The translations under genes were made by a program, and so were the position numbers. From positions 2,852,501-2,916,500 of the forward strand of contig NZ_CP022707.1 of assembly GCF_025340265.1 (NCBI RefSeq): a stretch of 64,000 bases of DNA, read 5' to 3'. The notes beneath the pieces were generated by a model that was not told the DNA's origin, did not search any database, and saw nothing but the letters and a program-made list of their open reading frames with translations. Origin of the DNA: Novosphingobium sp. 9 (GTDB lineage: Bacteria > Pseudomonadota > Alphaproteobacteria > Sphingomonadales > Sphingomonadaceae). Every line of letters starts with the position of its first letter. The first letter of the stretch is position 1. Shown here piece after piece: positions 1 through 8,801 of this stretch.

Positions 1-936
1 GGAGAGATCCTCCAGATCATGCATGCGATCAGCCAGCAGCGGATCGTCGATCTGGCGCATGCGCATGCGGGTGCGCTGCTGCACGCGCTCGATCGCGGCC
101 TCCGCCGTCAGCCCGGAATCGATCGCCTCGTTGATACGGCGGGTCCAGCCCTCGTCGTAGGCGAACATACGATAGGTTTCGAGCACTTCCTCATGCTCGC
201 CGCCCACGCCGAACTCGGCCTGGCTGGACATCCGGTCGATCTGTTCGCGCATGCGATCGAACGCCAGGATCACGCGCTGGCGCTCGGCCTCGGTATCCTC
301 GGCAACAATATGCTCGATGTGGACGCGCGGCTGGTGGTACACCGCCTGCCCCGCCGCCAGCCCCTTGACCAGCGTGAGGCCGCGCAGCTGGTCCGGCCCG
401 GTCTGCGTGGCGTTGAACGCGGCAACGTCAACCTCGTCGATCAGGTCGGCATTGGTGATCAGCTCGGCCAGCACCATGGCGACCGTCTGCAAGGCCTCGA
501 TCTCGACCTCTTCGTAACGGCGCGGCTCGACATGCTGGACGCACAGCACGCCCACCGCGCGCTCACGCCGGACGATAGGCACCCCGGCGAAGGAGTGGAA
601 CTTGTCCTCTCCGGTTTCCGGGCGATAGGAAAAGTCGGGATGGGCCGCCGCTTCGGCGAGGTTCAGCGTCTCGGTATGATCGGCGATGCTGCCGACCAGC
701 CCCTCGCCCACCGCCATGCGGGTGACGTGGACCGCCTCCTGCGCCAGACCGCGCGTGGCGAAGAGTTCGAGCATACCTTCGCGCAGAAGGTAGATCGAAC
801 AGACCTCGGAATGGAGGGACTCCCCGATCACCTCCACGACCGTGTTCAGCTTCGCCTGCGCATTGCTGCGCGAAGCCATCACCTCGTGAAGGCTGATGAG
901 GATATTTCGTGCTGCTTCGACGGCTCCGCTGCTCAT
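1..936 (-). CDS. ptsP: PtsP, nitrogen-PTS enzyme I (GAF domain and start of PEP-utilising domain), 3' end off window
   Basis: This is the first 312 residues of the nitrogen-PTS enzyme I, which takes phosphate from PEP and passes it to the HPr-like protein NPr. Residues about 15-165 form a GAF sensor domain (SEVCSIYLLREG, then VGEGLVGSIA, then FAGVPIVRRERAVGVL). The PEP-utilising enzyme N-terminal domain begins near LVKGLAAGQAVY. The active-site histidine and TIM barrel lie beyond the window edge. I chose the ATG at 936; an in-frame ATG at 987 would add 17 residues. In alphaproteobacteria this protein links nitrogen status (glutamine sensing by GAF) to regulation and PHA storage; that role is family knowledge, not seen here. 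Confidence 0.93.
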   Translation of the reverse strand, partial: MSSGAVEAARNILISLHEVMASRSNAQAKLNTVVEVIGESLHSEVCSIYLLREGMLELFATRGLAQEAVHVTRMAVGEGLVGSIADHTETLNLAEAAAHPDFSYRPETGEDKFHSFAGVPIVRRERAVGVLCVQHVEPRRYEEVEIEALQTVAMVLAELITNADLIDEVDVAAFNATQTGPDQLRGLTLVKGLAAGQAVYHQPRVHIEHIVAEDTEAERQRVILAFDRMREQIDRMSSQAEFGVGGEHEEVLETYRMFAYDEGWTRRINEAIDSGLTAEAAIERVQQRTRMRMRQIDDPLLADRMHDLEDLS

Positions 937-1050
937 GCCTTGAAGGACTACCCCAAAGGATCGGCTTTGGGAACGCAGCGGAGCCATCTAATGCGTCGGA
1001 AATTCGAATTTTATCGCTGAATTTCCAAGTCGGTGTTCACGCGAAGCGAT

Positions 1051-1206
1051 TTAGGCCCGCGCGATCTCCTCCTTGAGCCTGAGCTTACGCTTCTTCAGCG
1101 CCTGGATTACCCCGTTGTCCGGCATGGGTCGGATCATCTCTTCATGGATCTGCCGATCAAGACCGGCATGCTTGGTGTGAAGAGCGGCGACATGCGAACT
1201 ATCCAT
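1051..1206 (-). CDS. DUF465 / YdcH-family small protein
   Basis: A 51-residue protein made almost wholly of charged helix. It ends in the family signature ALKKRKLRLKEEIARA, and the N-terminal part (AALHTKHAGLDRQI) fits the DUF465 helical hairpin. An AGAGGAGA ribosome site lies just upstream of the ATG at 1206. A longer reading exists upstream but has no family similarity. It is divergent from a second DUF465 gene at 1459, and both carry the same KKRKLRLK-[DE]-[EQ]-I motif. The molecular function of DUF465 proteins is unknown. Confidence 0.85.
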   Translation of the reverse strand: MDSSHVAALHTKHAGLDRQIHEEMIRPMPDNGVIQALKKRKLRLKEEIARA

Positions 1207-1458
1207 GGACGGTTCTCCTCTTTTTACTGGCGCAGCCGCAACCAGCCTGAAAGCCAGGCGCGATCGAGGGGCCCGGATTGGCGACTCGTCATACAGGATG
1301 CGGCGCAAAGATGATGGAACCACAATCGCGGCATCTTGCGAAGGGGGTGAATGATTCATATCGGTGAGCGGAAGGGCTGCCGCGTCGGACAGGATTCGCC
1401 AGCCAGATCGTTCCACCACGTCCGGGGCCGCCGTGAAGGCCCATCAGGAGACCCCGCC

Positions 1459-1656
1459 GTGACCGAAGAGGAAATGCGCAAGCGCCTGGAAATCCTGCGA
1501 ACCGACCACCGCGATCTCGACGCGGCGATCGACGCGCTGGAGCGTGCCGGAGGCGGCGACCAGATGCAGATCGCGCGTCTCAAGAAGCGAAAATTGCGCC
1601 TGAAAGACCAGATTTCGCAGATCGCGGATTACCTGATTCCCGATATCATCGCGTAA
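1459..1656 (+). CDS. DUF465 / YdcH-family small protein, second copy
   Basis: A 65-residue helical protein with RLEILRTDHRDLDAAIDAL followed by the DUF465 signature ARLKKRKLRLKDQISQI. I chose the GTG at 1459 because an AGGAG site lies 8 bases before it and the family match begins there. The frame is open further upstream, but that part looks like noncoding sequence. It is a paralogue of the 51-residue protein encoded on the other strand at 1051-1206. Its role is unknown. Confidence 0.85.
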   Translation: MTEEEMRKRLEILRTDHRDLDAAIDALERAGGGDQMQIARLKKRKLRLKDQISQIADYLIPDIIA

Positions 1657-1775
1657 GCTGGCCTGTCCCTTGGGTGCGTTGCGGTCGTCCGGTTTTCGGA
1701 CAGCCTGCAAGAATGCCTCGATTTCGGCGCCACCCCCGATTGCAGCGATGCGCGCGATCGGAAATAGAGTGGCGC

Positions 1776-2288
1776 ATGACGGCACCGCTCACGTTCAACC
1801 TGCGCATCATCGAAGGGCTCTATGCCGAGGCGCTGATTCTGTCCGATGACGTGCGCCGCGCCTTTGCAGGCCCCGCCCAAAGGCAACCAACATGGCTGCA
1901 ACGCTTTGCATCCGGGCGGGACACCCAGAACCGGGACGAGCGCAGCCGCATGGCCCTCTCCACAGAGGGCCTGCGCACCACCACGCGGATGATGCATGCC
2001 GTGGCCTGGCTGCTCAACCACCGCGCCTTCCTCAGCGGAGAGATGAGCGCGTTCCAGCTGCGCCGCTGCGGACAGTTGCCGCCGGAGAAGACCGAAACTC
2101 TGCCTGGAGAGGGGTCTGAGGAAGACGCCCCGGACCTCCCCGTATCCATAACCGCGCTGGTCGAACGCACCCGCCGCTTCCATCGACGGATCGCGCGCCT
2201 CGATCAGGAGTGGCAACGCGGCGCCGCGCCGCGCCCGGACCTGCTGGAGCACCTCACCGCCCGGCTGGAGGCGCAGCACGCGGGCTGA
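1776..2288 (+). CDS. DUF1465 family protein
   Basis: A 170-residue protein. The N-terminal core (FNLRIIEGLYAEALILSDDVR) and the middle part (LRTTTRMMHAVAWLLNHRAFL) match the alphaproteobacterial DUF1465 family. That family sits next to DUF465 genes in many sphingomonads, so the neighbourhood supports the call. The ATG at 1776 gives the usual family N-terminus; the upstream extension in the same frame is Arg-rich and unconvincing. No catalytic motif is visible. In some alphaproteobacteria the family is linked to cell-cycle regulation; nothing in the sequence tests that. Confidence 0.8.
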   Translation: MTAPLTFNLRIIEGLYAEALILSDDVRRAFAGPAQRQPTWLQRFASGRDTQNRDERSRMALSTEGLRTTTRMMHAVAWLLNHRAFLSGEMSAFQLRRCGQLPPEKTETLPGEGSEEDAPDLPVSITALVERTRRFHRRIARLDQEWQRGAAPRPDLLEHLTARLEAQHAG

Positions 2289-2464
2289 CCTGCCCCCTCC
2301 TGTCTGCTTCGGAGCCGCCGCCCCGCCATCGGGAGTGCGCCCGAGTTCACGGCTGCCCGACTCGCCCCTCCCCCAACTCGGCAGCTCCGACTCCACCGCC
2401 CGCCCCGACCAGCCCACAACGGCCCCACTCGACACTGGCGCCCGCGCCGCCCATATCGCCGGTC

Positions 2465-3355
2465 ATGGAGCTTCCCGCCGATATTCCGCGCCCCTACGAA
2501 CTGGCCGAGACCGTCGCCCCGCGCGTGCGCCGGGTGCTGGCGCGCAATCCTTCGCCTTTCACGTTCACCGGCACGCAGACCTACCTTGTCGGCGACGGCC
2601 CGGACGTGGCGGTGATCGACCCCGGCCCGGACGAGCCCGCCCACCTTACCGCGCTGGTCGAGGCCATCGCGGGCGCAAAGGTGGTCGCGATCCTGTGTAC
2701 TCACACCCATCGTGACCACTCGCCCGCCGCCGCGCCGCTTTCGGCCATGACCGGCGCACCGATCATCGGCTGTGCGCCGCTGACTCTCGACGATGACGGC
2801 CCGCGCGCCGATGCCGCCTTCGATGCCGACTATCGCCCCGACCGCGTGCTGGCCGATGGCGAAAGCGTCAGCGGCACCGGCTGGACGCTCATCGCCGTGG
2901 CGACGCCGGGACACACGTCCAACCACTTGTGCTTCGCGCTGGACGACAGCGGCGTGGTGTTCACCGGCGATCACGTGATGGGCTGGTCCACCAGCGTCGT
3001 CTCGCCCCCCGATGGCGACATGACCGCCTATCTCGAAAGTCTCCAGAAGCTCTACGAGCGCGAGGGCGACACGATCTACCTGCCCGCGCACGGCCCCGCC
3101 GTCGAGAAACCGCGCCAGCTGGTGCGCGGCATGATCGGCCACCGCCGCCAGCGCGAACGCCAGATCCTGCGCCAGATCGAGGCCGGGCGCCACCTTATCG
3201 CCGACATGGTGCCGCACATGTACAAGGGCGTGGACCAGCGCCTGTGGCCCGCCGCCGGACGCTCGGTGCTGGCGCATCTGATCGACCTCGAACGCCGTGG
3301 GTTCGTTGTTCGCAGTGCCGCGCACGGCACCGATGAAAGCTGGATCGCCGTTTAA
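2465..3355 (+). CDS. MBL-fold metallo-hydrolase (LACTB2-like)
   Basis: A 296-residue cytosolic metallo-beta-lactamase-fold hydrolase. The metal-binding signature THTHRDHS lies near residue 80, followed by ATPGHTSNHLCF, the FTGDHVMG aspartate, and a late YLPAHGP histidine. Together these make a complete two-metal site. A C-terminal winged-helix-like tail (GRSVLAHLIDLERRGFV) is typical of LACTB2-type members, some of which are endoribonucleases. I chose the ATG at 2465; the upstream frame is proline-rich and probably not translated. It lies 97 bases before nadA in the same direction and could be co-transcribed. The substrate is unknown. Confidence 0.88.
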   Translation: MELPADIPRPYELAETVAPRVRRVLARNPSPFTFTGTQTYLVGDGPDVAVIDPGPDEPAHLTALVEAIAGAKVVAILCTHTHRDHSPAAAPLSAMTGAPIIGCAPLTLDDDGPRADAAFDADYRPDRVLADGESVSGTGWTLIAVATPGHTSNHLCFALDDSGVVFTGDHVMGWSTSVVSPPDGDMTAYLESLQKLYEREGDTIYLPAHGPAVEKPRQLVRGMIGHRRQRERQILRQIEAGRHLIADMVPHMYKGVDQRLWPAAGRSVLAHLIDLERRGFVVRSAAHGTDESWIAV

Positions 3356-3452
3356 CCCGCTTTTTTCCGCTTGGGAACGCCGCCTCTCCCGCCTAGATAG
3401 CCCGCCATTCAGCCGGCGCCATGACCGGACCCTAGCGACCAGAGGACACACC

Positions 3453-4439
3453 ATGACCCTGATGCCCGCCGACCTCTCCGGCCTCGACCTGCGCGCCGAG
3501 ATCGAGCGCCTGCGCAAGGAGCGCAACGCCGTCATCCTCGCGCACTATTACCAGCGCCCCGAGCTTCAGGATCTGGCCGATTTCGTGGGCGACAGCCTGG
3601 AACTCAGCCGCAAGGCCGCCGAGACCGACGCCGAGGTCATCGCCTTTTGCGGCGTGAAGTTCATGGCCGAGGTCGCCAAGATCCTCAGCCCCGAAAAGAC
3701 CGTGATCCTGCCCGACATGGCCGCCGGATGCAGCCTTGAGGACTCGTGCCCGCCCGAGAAGTTCAAGGCCTTCCGTGAGGCGCATCCCGATCACATCGCG
3801 CTGACCTACATCAACTGCTCGACCGAGGTGAAGGCGCTCTCGGACGTGATCGTCACCAGCTCGTCCGCCGAGACGATCCTGGCGCAGATCCCGCGCGACC
3901 AGAAGATCATCTTCGGCCCCGACCGCCATCTGGGCGGCTACCTGAACCGCAAGTTCGACCGCGAGATGCTGCTGTGGCCGGGCGTGTGCATCGTCCACGA
4001 GGCCTTCAGCGAGACCGAACTGCTCAAGCTGCGCGGCCAGCACCCCAACGCGCCCATCGCCGCGCACCCGGAATGCCCGCCGCACATCGTCGATCATGCG
4101 GACTATGTCGGCTCAACCAGCGGCATCCTGCAATATGCCAAGACGATGACCGGCGACACGCTGATCGTCGCCACCGAGCCGCACATCATCCACCAGATGC
4201 AGGCCGCGCTGCCGAACAAGACCTTCATCGGCGCGCCGGGGGCCGACGGCAACTGCAACTGCAACATCTGCCCGTACATGGCGCTCAACACCATGGAGAA
4301 GCTCTACCTCTCGCTGCGCGACCTCACCCCGCGAATCGAGATCGAGGAAACGCTGCGCCTCGGCGCCAAGAAGAGCCTCGATGCGATGCTGGAAATGGCC
4401 AACGGCACCATCGGCAAGGGCGATCTGGGATCGCGCTGA
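3453..4439 (+). CDS. nadA: Quinolinate synthase NadA
   Basis: A 328-residue [4Fe-4S] enzyme that condenses iminoaspartate with dihydroxyacetone phosphate to make quinolinate, the pyridine-ring precursor of NAD. Family landmarks are AHYYQRPELQDLADFVGDSL near the start, cysteines in FCGVKFMAE and CSLEDSCP, the HPECPP segment, DYVGSTSGI, and the terminal CNCNICPYMALN. An AGAGGA site precedes the ATG at 3453. NadB and NadC are not adjacent in this window. A 10-bp palindrome lies about 60 bases after the stop. Confidence 0.97.
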   Translation: MTLMPADLSGLDLRAEIERLRKERNAVILAHYYQRPELQDLADFVGDSLELSRKAAETDAEVIAFCGVKFMAEVAKILSPEKTVILPDMAAGCSLEDSCPPEKFKAFREAHPDHIALTYINCSTEVKALSDVIVTSSSAETILAQIPRDQKIIFGPDRHLGGYLNRKFDREMLLWPGVCIVHEAFSETELLKLRGQHPNAPIAAHPECPPHIVDHADYVGSTSGILQYAKTMTGDTLIVATEPHIIHQMQAALPNKTFIGAPGADGNCNCNICPYMALNTMEKLYLSLRDLTPRIEIEETLRLGAKKSLDAMLEMANGTIGKGDLGSR

Positions 4440-4499
4440 CGCTTTTCGAATTTTGCTGACGCAGCGCAGCAATATTCACTTTTGCACGCGGAACTGTAC

Positions 4500-4530
4500 C
4501 GTTACGGGAACACATGAGCATCCCGTAACG
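4500..4530. promoter_or_regulatory. Perfect 10-bp inverted repeat between nadA and the S9 peptidase
   Basis: CGTTACGGGA at 4500-4509 is exactly mirrored by TCCCGTAACG at 4521-4530, with an 11-base spacer. There is no T-run after it, so it is a weak terminator candidate. It could equally be an operator for the downstream peptidase. A second small palindrome (TTGCTG...CAGCAA) lies just upstream near 4454. Confidence 0.45.
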
Positions 4531-4645
4531 CGAGACAAACGCTGGCAAAAATCCGGCGTGTGGAATTTGCAATCGCATGCATGAAATTCGCATGATTCTT
4601 CGCACCTGCGGGACTGGAAATCCGCGAAAAAGAGGACTAGCTGGC

Positions 4646-6901
4646 GTGCATCCCAATTCTACGAGCAAGGTCACACAATGTCCGCAATTCGTAACACCTC
4701 GATCGCCCGCAAGGCTCCTGTGGCAGTGGCTATCGCCTTCGCCCCGCTCCTTATCGCTGCACTCCCGCTCGTCCGCGCGTTCGGATAAGCCTTTTCGCGG
4801 CCGCAAGACGCTGCTCGCAGCAGCTGTCGCGGCCGCGCCGCTTCTCATAGCGGCAACCCCGGCCACCCCAGCCGATCCCTATCTCTGGCTCGAAGACATC
4901 CACGGCGCGCGCGCCCTTGCGCAAGTCGCCGGCTGGAATGCCGAAACCGAGAAGACGCTGCGGGCCGTTCCCGGCTTCGAAAGCGATCATTCGCGCGCGC
5001 TCGCGATCCTTCAGGACGAGAGCCAGATCGCCGAACCCGATCAGGTCATGGGCGATACCGTCACCAACCTGTGGCGTGACAAGGCGCACCCGCGCGGCCT
5101 GTGGCGCGAAGCCTCCCTCTCCTCGTTCCGCACCGGCAAGCCGGTCTGGCGCACGCTGATCGACGTCGACGCGCTGGGCAAGGCCGAGGGCAAGAGCTGG
5201 GTCTGGCACGGCGCCAACTGCCTCGCCCCCGATTACAGCCGCTGCCTGATCTCGCTCAGCCCCGGCGGCAGCGACGCCGATGTCGTGCGCGAATGGGACC
5301 GCACGACCGGCCAGTTCGTGTCCGGCGGCTTCACCCTGCCCGAGGCCAAGAGCCAGGTCGCCTGGGAAGATCGCGACACCCTGCTGGTCGCCACCGACTT
5401 CGGCCCCGGATCGACCACCACCAGCGGCTATGCGCGTATCCTCAAGCGCTGGAAGCGCGGCACGCCGCTGTCCTCCGCCACCGTCATCAAGGAAGCCGCG
5501 CCCACGCAGATGGGCATCGGCGCCCATGCGGTGATGGACGGCGACACGCGCCGCATGATCGTGACGCTCAACAAGAGCTTCTACACCAACCAATCGTGGA
5601 TCGAGGCGCCGAACGGCAGCCTGATCGCGCTGCCGCTGCCCGAATCGGCAGACCTTTCGGGCGTGGTCGACGGCAAGCTGATCGCACAGCTCAACCAACC
5701 GCTGGGCGACGTGCCCGCAGGCTCGCTGGTCAGCTGGTCCATCGCCGATGTGCTGGCAGGCAAGCCGGGCGCCGCCAAGCGCGTGTTCGTGCCCAGCAAG
5801 ACGCAGGCGATCGAAAGCGTCGCCACCTCCGACCATGCGCTGTGGATCAAGCTGCTCGACAACGTTTCGGGCCGCCTGCTCGAACTGACGCCGCGCGGCG
5901 CGCCGGATGAGAGCGTGTGGTCGGTGACGACGGTCGCCCTGCCCGACAAGGCGACCGTGACGCTTGATGCCACCGGCGATGCGCAGGACGCCGCCTTCGT
6001 CACCGTACAGTCGTTCCTGCTGCCGCCCACGCTCTATGCCGTCGATGCCACCGGTACGCCGACGGCGGTGCAGTCGCTGCCTGCCAAGTTCGATGCCTCG
6101 CAGTTCACGATGAGCCAGCACTTCGCGACCTCGAAGGACGGCACGAAAGTTCCGTACTTCCTCGCGATCAAAAAGGGCGTGACCGGGCCGGTGCCCGCGC
6201 TGATCCACGCCTATGGCGGCTTCCGCCTGCCGCAGACGCCGACCTACCTCACCACCGAGCCCTATCGCGCCGGGCCGCTGGCGATGTTCTGGACCGAGGA
6301 AGGCAATGCCTATGTCCTTGCCAACATTCGCGGCGGCGGCGAGTACGGCCCCGGCTGGCACGACGCGGCGCTGCGCGAAAAGCGCCAGAACGCCTATGAC
6401 GATCTCTATGCCGTCGCGCAGGATCTGGTCTCGCGCGGGATTTCGGCGAAGGGGAAGATCGCGGTCTCCGGGCGCTCGAACGGTGGTCTGATGGCAGGCG
6501 TGGCGCTGACCGAGCGGCCCGACCTGTTCGGCGCGGCGATCGTCGGCTCGCCCCTGCTCGACATGAAGCGCTATTCGCACATGCTGGCGGGCGCCTCGTG
6601 GATGGCCGAGTACGGTAATCCCGATGTTCCGGCGGACTGGGCGTTCATCTCCAGGTATTCGCCCTATCAGAACGTGCGCAAGGGCGTGCACTATCCCCCG
6701 GCGTTCTTCTATTCCTCGACCGAGGACGACCGCGTGCATCCCGGCCATGCCCGCAAGATGGCGGCCAAGCTCAAGGCCTATGGCAACACGGTCTACTTCC
6801 ACGAATACCGCGAGGGCGGCCACTCGGTGGGCGCGGACCCGGCCGAGGACGCGGTGCGCGCGGCGCTGCTCCATGCGTACCTGAAGAAGACGCTGATGTG
6901 A
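4646..6901 (+). CDS. Prolyl oligopeptidase family (S9) serine peptidase, exported; start uncertain
   Basis: The mature part begins DPYLWLEDIHG, typical of prolyl oligopeptidases, with a seven-bladed propeller region and a C-terminal alpha/beta hydrolase. The catalytic serine is in GRSNGGLMAG, the aspartate in STEDDRVHPGH and the histidine in EGGHSVGA. A Sec-type signal (RGRKTLLAAAVAAAPLLIAA) lies just before the mature part, but no ATG sits directly before it. The given GTG start at 4646 has an AGAGGA site 9 bases upstream and adds about 50 odd residues. ATG codons at 4577 and 4592 lack ribosome sites. A 36-codon ORF in another frame (4678-4788) repeats the signal-peptide pattern, so the 5' end may be damaged or rearranged. 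It probably digests peptides in the periplasm. Confidence 0.85.
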   Translation: MHPNSTSKVTQCPQFVTPRSPARLLWQWLSPSPRSLSLHSRSSARSDKPFRGRKTLLAAAVAAAPLLIAATPATPADPYLWLEDIHGARALAQVAGWNAETEKTLRAVPGFESDHSRALAILQDESQIAEPDQVMGDTVTNLWRDKAHPRGLWREASLSSFRTGKPVWRTLIDVDALGKAEGKSWVWHGANCLAPDYSRCLISLSPGGSDADVVREWDRTTGQFVSGGFTLPEAKSQVAWEDRDTLLVATDFGPGSTTTSGYARILKRWKRGTPLSSATVIKEAAPTQMGIGAHAVMDGDTRRMIVTLNKSFYTNQSWIEAPNGSLIALPLPESADLSGVVDGKLIAQLNQPLGDVPAGSLVSWSIADVLAGKPGAAKRVFVPSKTQAIESVATSDHALWIKLLDNVSGRLLELTPRGAPDESVWSVTTVALPDKATVTLDATGDAQDAAFVTVQSFLLPPTLYAVDATGTPTAVQSLPAKFDASQFTMSQHFATSKDGTKVPYFLAIKKGVTGPVPALIHAYGGFRLPQTPTYLTTEPYRAGPLAMFWTEEGNAYVLANIRGGGEYGPGWHDAALREKRQNAYDDLYAVAQDLVSRGISAKGKIAVSGRSNGGLMAGVALTERPDLFGAAIVGSPLLDMKRYSHMLAGASWMAEYGNPDVPADWAFISRYSPYQNVRKGVHYPPAFFYSSTEDDRVHPGHARKMAAKLKAYGNTVYFHEYREGGHSVGADPAEDAVRAALLHAYLKKTLM
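4678..4788 (+). CDS. Small hydrophobic ORF resembling a duplicated signal peptide
   Basis: A 36-codon ORF that starts ATG with AAGG 7 bases upstream and ends TAA inside the S9 peptidase gene, in a different frame. Its core RKAPVAVAIAFAPLLIAALP aligns without gaps to the peptidase signal RKTLLAAAVAAAPLLIAATP. The DNA of the two stretches is about two-thirds identical at an offset of 94 bases. It may be a leader peptide, a remnant of a duplication, or the true N-terminus separated by a frameshift. No known family was recognised. Confidence 0.35.
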   Translation: MSAIRNTSIARKAPVAVAIAFAPLLIAALPLVRAFG

Positions 6902-7030
6902 TGATCGGGGGCAGCGCGCGATTCACGCAAGGCGCTCAATCGTCCTTGCGTGAAAAACGCGCTGCACTGCGGCATCCCTGATGCCCGTTCAGGCGTTGCG
7001 GGGCTGGATTACTCCCAAGGAGCCAGCCCC

Positions 7031-7603
7031 ATGCGTCTTCCCATACTCGATCACACCACTCTGCAGGGCGACCAGAAAGCCCTCTACGAGGACATGAAGT
7101 CCGGCATCGAGAAGAATTTCAAAGGCTTCACCGCCATCGACGAGAAGGCCGATCTGGTCGGGCCATGGAACCCCTGGCTCTCGTTCCCCAAGTTCGGCGG
7201 CCCGGTGTGGAATCTGGTCAAGGCGCTGGCCGACAATCCCCAACTGCCCAAGACCGTGCGCGAGATCGCGATCCTCGTCACCGGCACCTATTTCCATTCC
7301 GACTACGAGCTTTACGCGCATATCCACGTCGCCGAGGATCGCGGGCTGTCGGAAGACACCATCCGCACCATCGTCAGCGGCAATCGCCCGCACGACCTCC
7401 CGCGCGAAGAGGCGATGGCCTACGACTTCGCCTCGATCCTCGTCGAAGGCGGGGTGATACCCGAAATCCTCTATCGCGGCATGGTGGAGACCTTCGGGCA
7501 GGACGGCACGGCCGAATTCATCTACCTCGTCGGGCTCTACTGCATGGTCTCGACCACGCTGAACGGCTTCAACGTGCCCGTGCCGCAGGACGGCGACGCG
7601 TAA
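7031..7603 (+). CDS. Carboxymuconolactone decarboxylase (CMD) family protein
   Basis: A 190-residue protein of the AhpD/CMD-like helical fold. The segment TVREIAILVTGTYFHSDYELYAHIHVAEDRGLS corresponds to the family active-site region. The usual CxxC of AhpD is replaced by non-cysteine residues (SDYE), so disulfide chemistry is unlikely; the histidine in YAHIHVA is kept. AAGGAG lies 8 bases before the ATG at 7031. An imperfect hairpin follows the stop. The substrate cannot be told from the sequence. Confidence 0.85.
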   Translation: MRLPILDHTTLQGDQKALYEDMKSGIEKNFKGFTAIDEKADLVGPWNPWLSFPKFGGPVWNLVKALADNPQLPKTVREIAILVTGTYFHSDYELYAHIHVAEDRGLSEDTIRTIVSGNRPHDLPREEAMAYDFASILVEGGVIPEILYRGMVETFGQDGTAEFIYLVGLYCMVSTTLNGFNVPVPQDGDA

Positions 7604-7608
7604 CTTTG

Positions 7609-7634
7609 CTGTCATGCCGGCAACAGCATGACAG
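7609..7634 (+). terminator. Hairpin after the CMD-family gene
   Basis: CTGTCATGC at 7609-7617 pairs perfectly with GCATGACAG at 7626-7634 around an 8-base loop, 5 bases after the stop codon. There is no U-tract, so termination is plausible but unproven. It may also be the outer edge of the repeat element that follows. Confidence 0.4.
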
Positions 7635-7637
7635 ATA

Positions 7638-7760
7638 CGGCACCGGCCCGCTCCCGTCCTGAAGATCAAGAATATGTCCGGGAGACATATTCGCTGAGGG
7701 GGCCGGCCTCCCACAGTGTATCCTTGATGGGAGGCCGGGTGGGGGAGCGGGCCGGTGCCG
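7638..7760. repeat. Nested palindromic element (copy 1 of a dispersed family)
   Basis: The outer arms are an 18-bp perfect inverted repeat (cggcaccggcccgctccc at 7638-7655, complement at 7743-7760). Inside are a 9-bp hairpin (7670-7678 with 7684-7692) and an 11-bp hairpin (7703-7713 with 7728-7738). The same cggcaccggccc end recurs in the element at 30852-30933, whose interior differs. It fills the gap between the CMD gene and the convergent EamA gene, so it can act as a bidirectional terminator. The arm pattern fits a nonautonomous palindromic repeat family. Confidence 0.8.
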
Positions 7761-7775
7761 CAAACAAAAAGACGC

Positions 7776-8698
7776 CTACTTCCCGTCGCCCGCCTTGGCC
7801 ATCGCCAGGGCGGCGGCGAGGAGGACCATGCCTGCCACGTCCGCCACGCCCAGCGTCTCGCCGAAGGCCAGCCAGCCGACCAGCGCGGCGATCGCGGGCT
7901 GGGCCAGCAGGGCCATGCCGATCACCAACGACGAGAAGTGCCGCAGCGAATAGATCAGCAGCCCCTGCCCGACCAGCTGGCTGCTCACCGCCAGCGCGAT
8001 CAACGGCGTCCAGTCGTGCGGCACGATGACCTCGCCCATCGCCAGCGCGATGGCGAGCGCGACCGGCGCGCTGGCCGTGGTCGAGACCAGCAGCAGCGGC
8101 ACCGGCGCCATTCTGGAGCGCACGGCGCCGAGCAGGATGATGTATCCGGCATAGAACACCCCTGCGAGCACGCAGATCACATCGCCCAGCAGGTATTCGC
8201 TGCTCACTTCCAGCGAACTGCCCATCAGCAGCCCGGCCCCGGTCAACGCGGCAAGGATCGCCGCCAGTTCCAGCCCGCGCGGCGCGCGGCGAGCCGCGAT
8301 CATCCCCAGACCATCACCAGCAGACTGCCCGAATTGCCAAACAGCGAAGCATTGCCGACCTTGGTATGCTTGATGCCGATATGCCAGGCGGCCAGATCCG
8401 CGGCGAAGAACACACCCGCCGCCGCGACCAGCAGCAAAGTGGACCGGCTCGCCCTCCGGGCACTCGCAGGCAGGCGCAAGGTCGCGATCAGCAGCACCGG
8501 CAGCGCCAGCGTCAGCCGCCAGAACGCCGCCGCCACCGGCCCGGTATCCGCCAGCCGCACCAACCACGCCCCCAACGCCAGCGCGACGTTCGCCGCCAGC
8601 AGTGCGCCCAGATGCAGCGGCGTCCAGCTGCGCACGGGGACATGCCCGGTCAGATCCGGTGCGGCTGATTCGAAAGACTTGGGCGGGGTTACGGTCAT
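7776..8698 (-). pseudogene. EamA/DMT-family transporter, interrupted by one-base frameshift
   Basis: The two halves of one drug/metabolite transporter lie in adjacent frames. The N-terminal half (from the ATG at 8698) reads through LGALLAANVALALGAWLVRLADTG to GSLLVMVWG and then a stop. The C-terminal half resumes MIAARRAPRGLELAA and continues through five more membrane segments (for example LALAVSSQ.., LVIGMALLAQPAIAAL). One extra G in the GGGG run at 8304-8307 rejoins them as VMVWG-MIAARR, which matches the family. The intact protein would be about 307 residues with ten helices in two EamA repeats. Probably a sequencing under-call; a real recent mutation is possible. Confidence 0.82.
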
Positions 8699-8801
8699 GC
8701 CGCATCTGCTAGCCGCAGCCCTTCGCACGCGCACCACAAATCGTTCCGGAACCCTTTGTGCGCTTGTGAGCTTTAGCCGCGACCGGAGGTTCCTTGTTCC
8801 C

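Noticed and set aside
4751..6874. A 707-codon open frame opposite the S9 peptidase
   Set aside because: Antisense shadow; no start context and no domain.
8746..8775. GGAAC upstream of the DUF2254 gene as an EcfG promoter
   Set aside because: The sequence 16-17 bases on is not GTT-like, so the second half of the consensus is missing.
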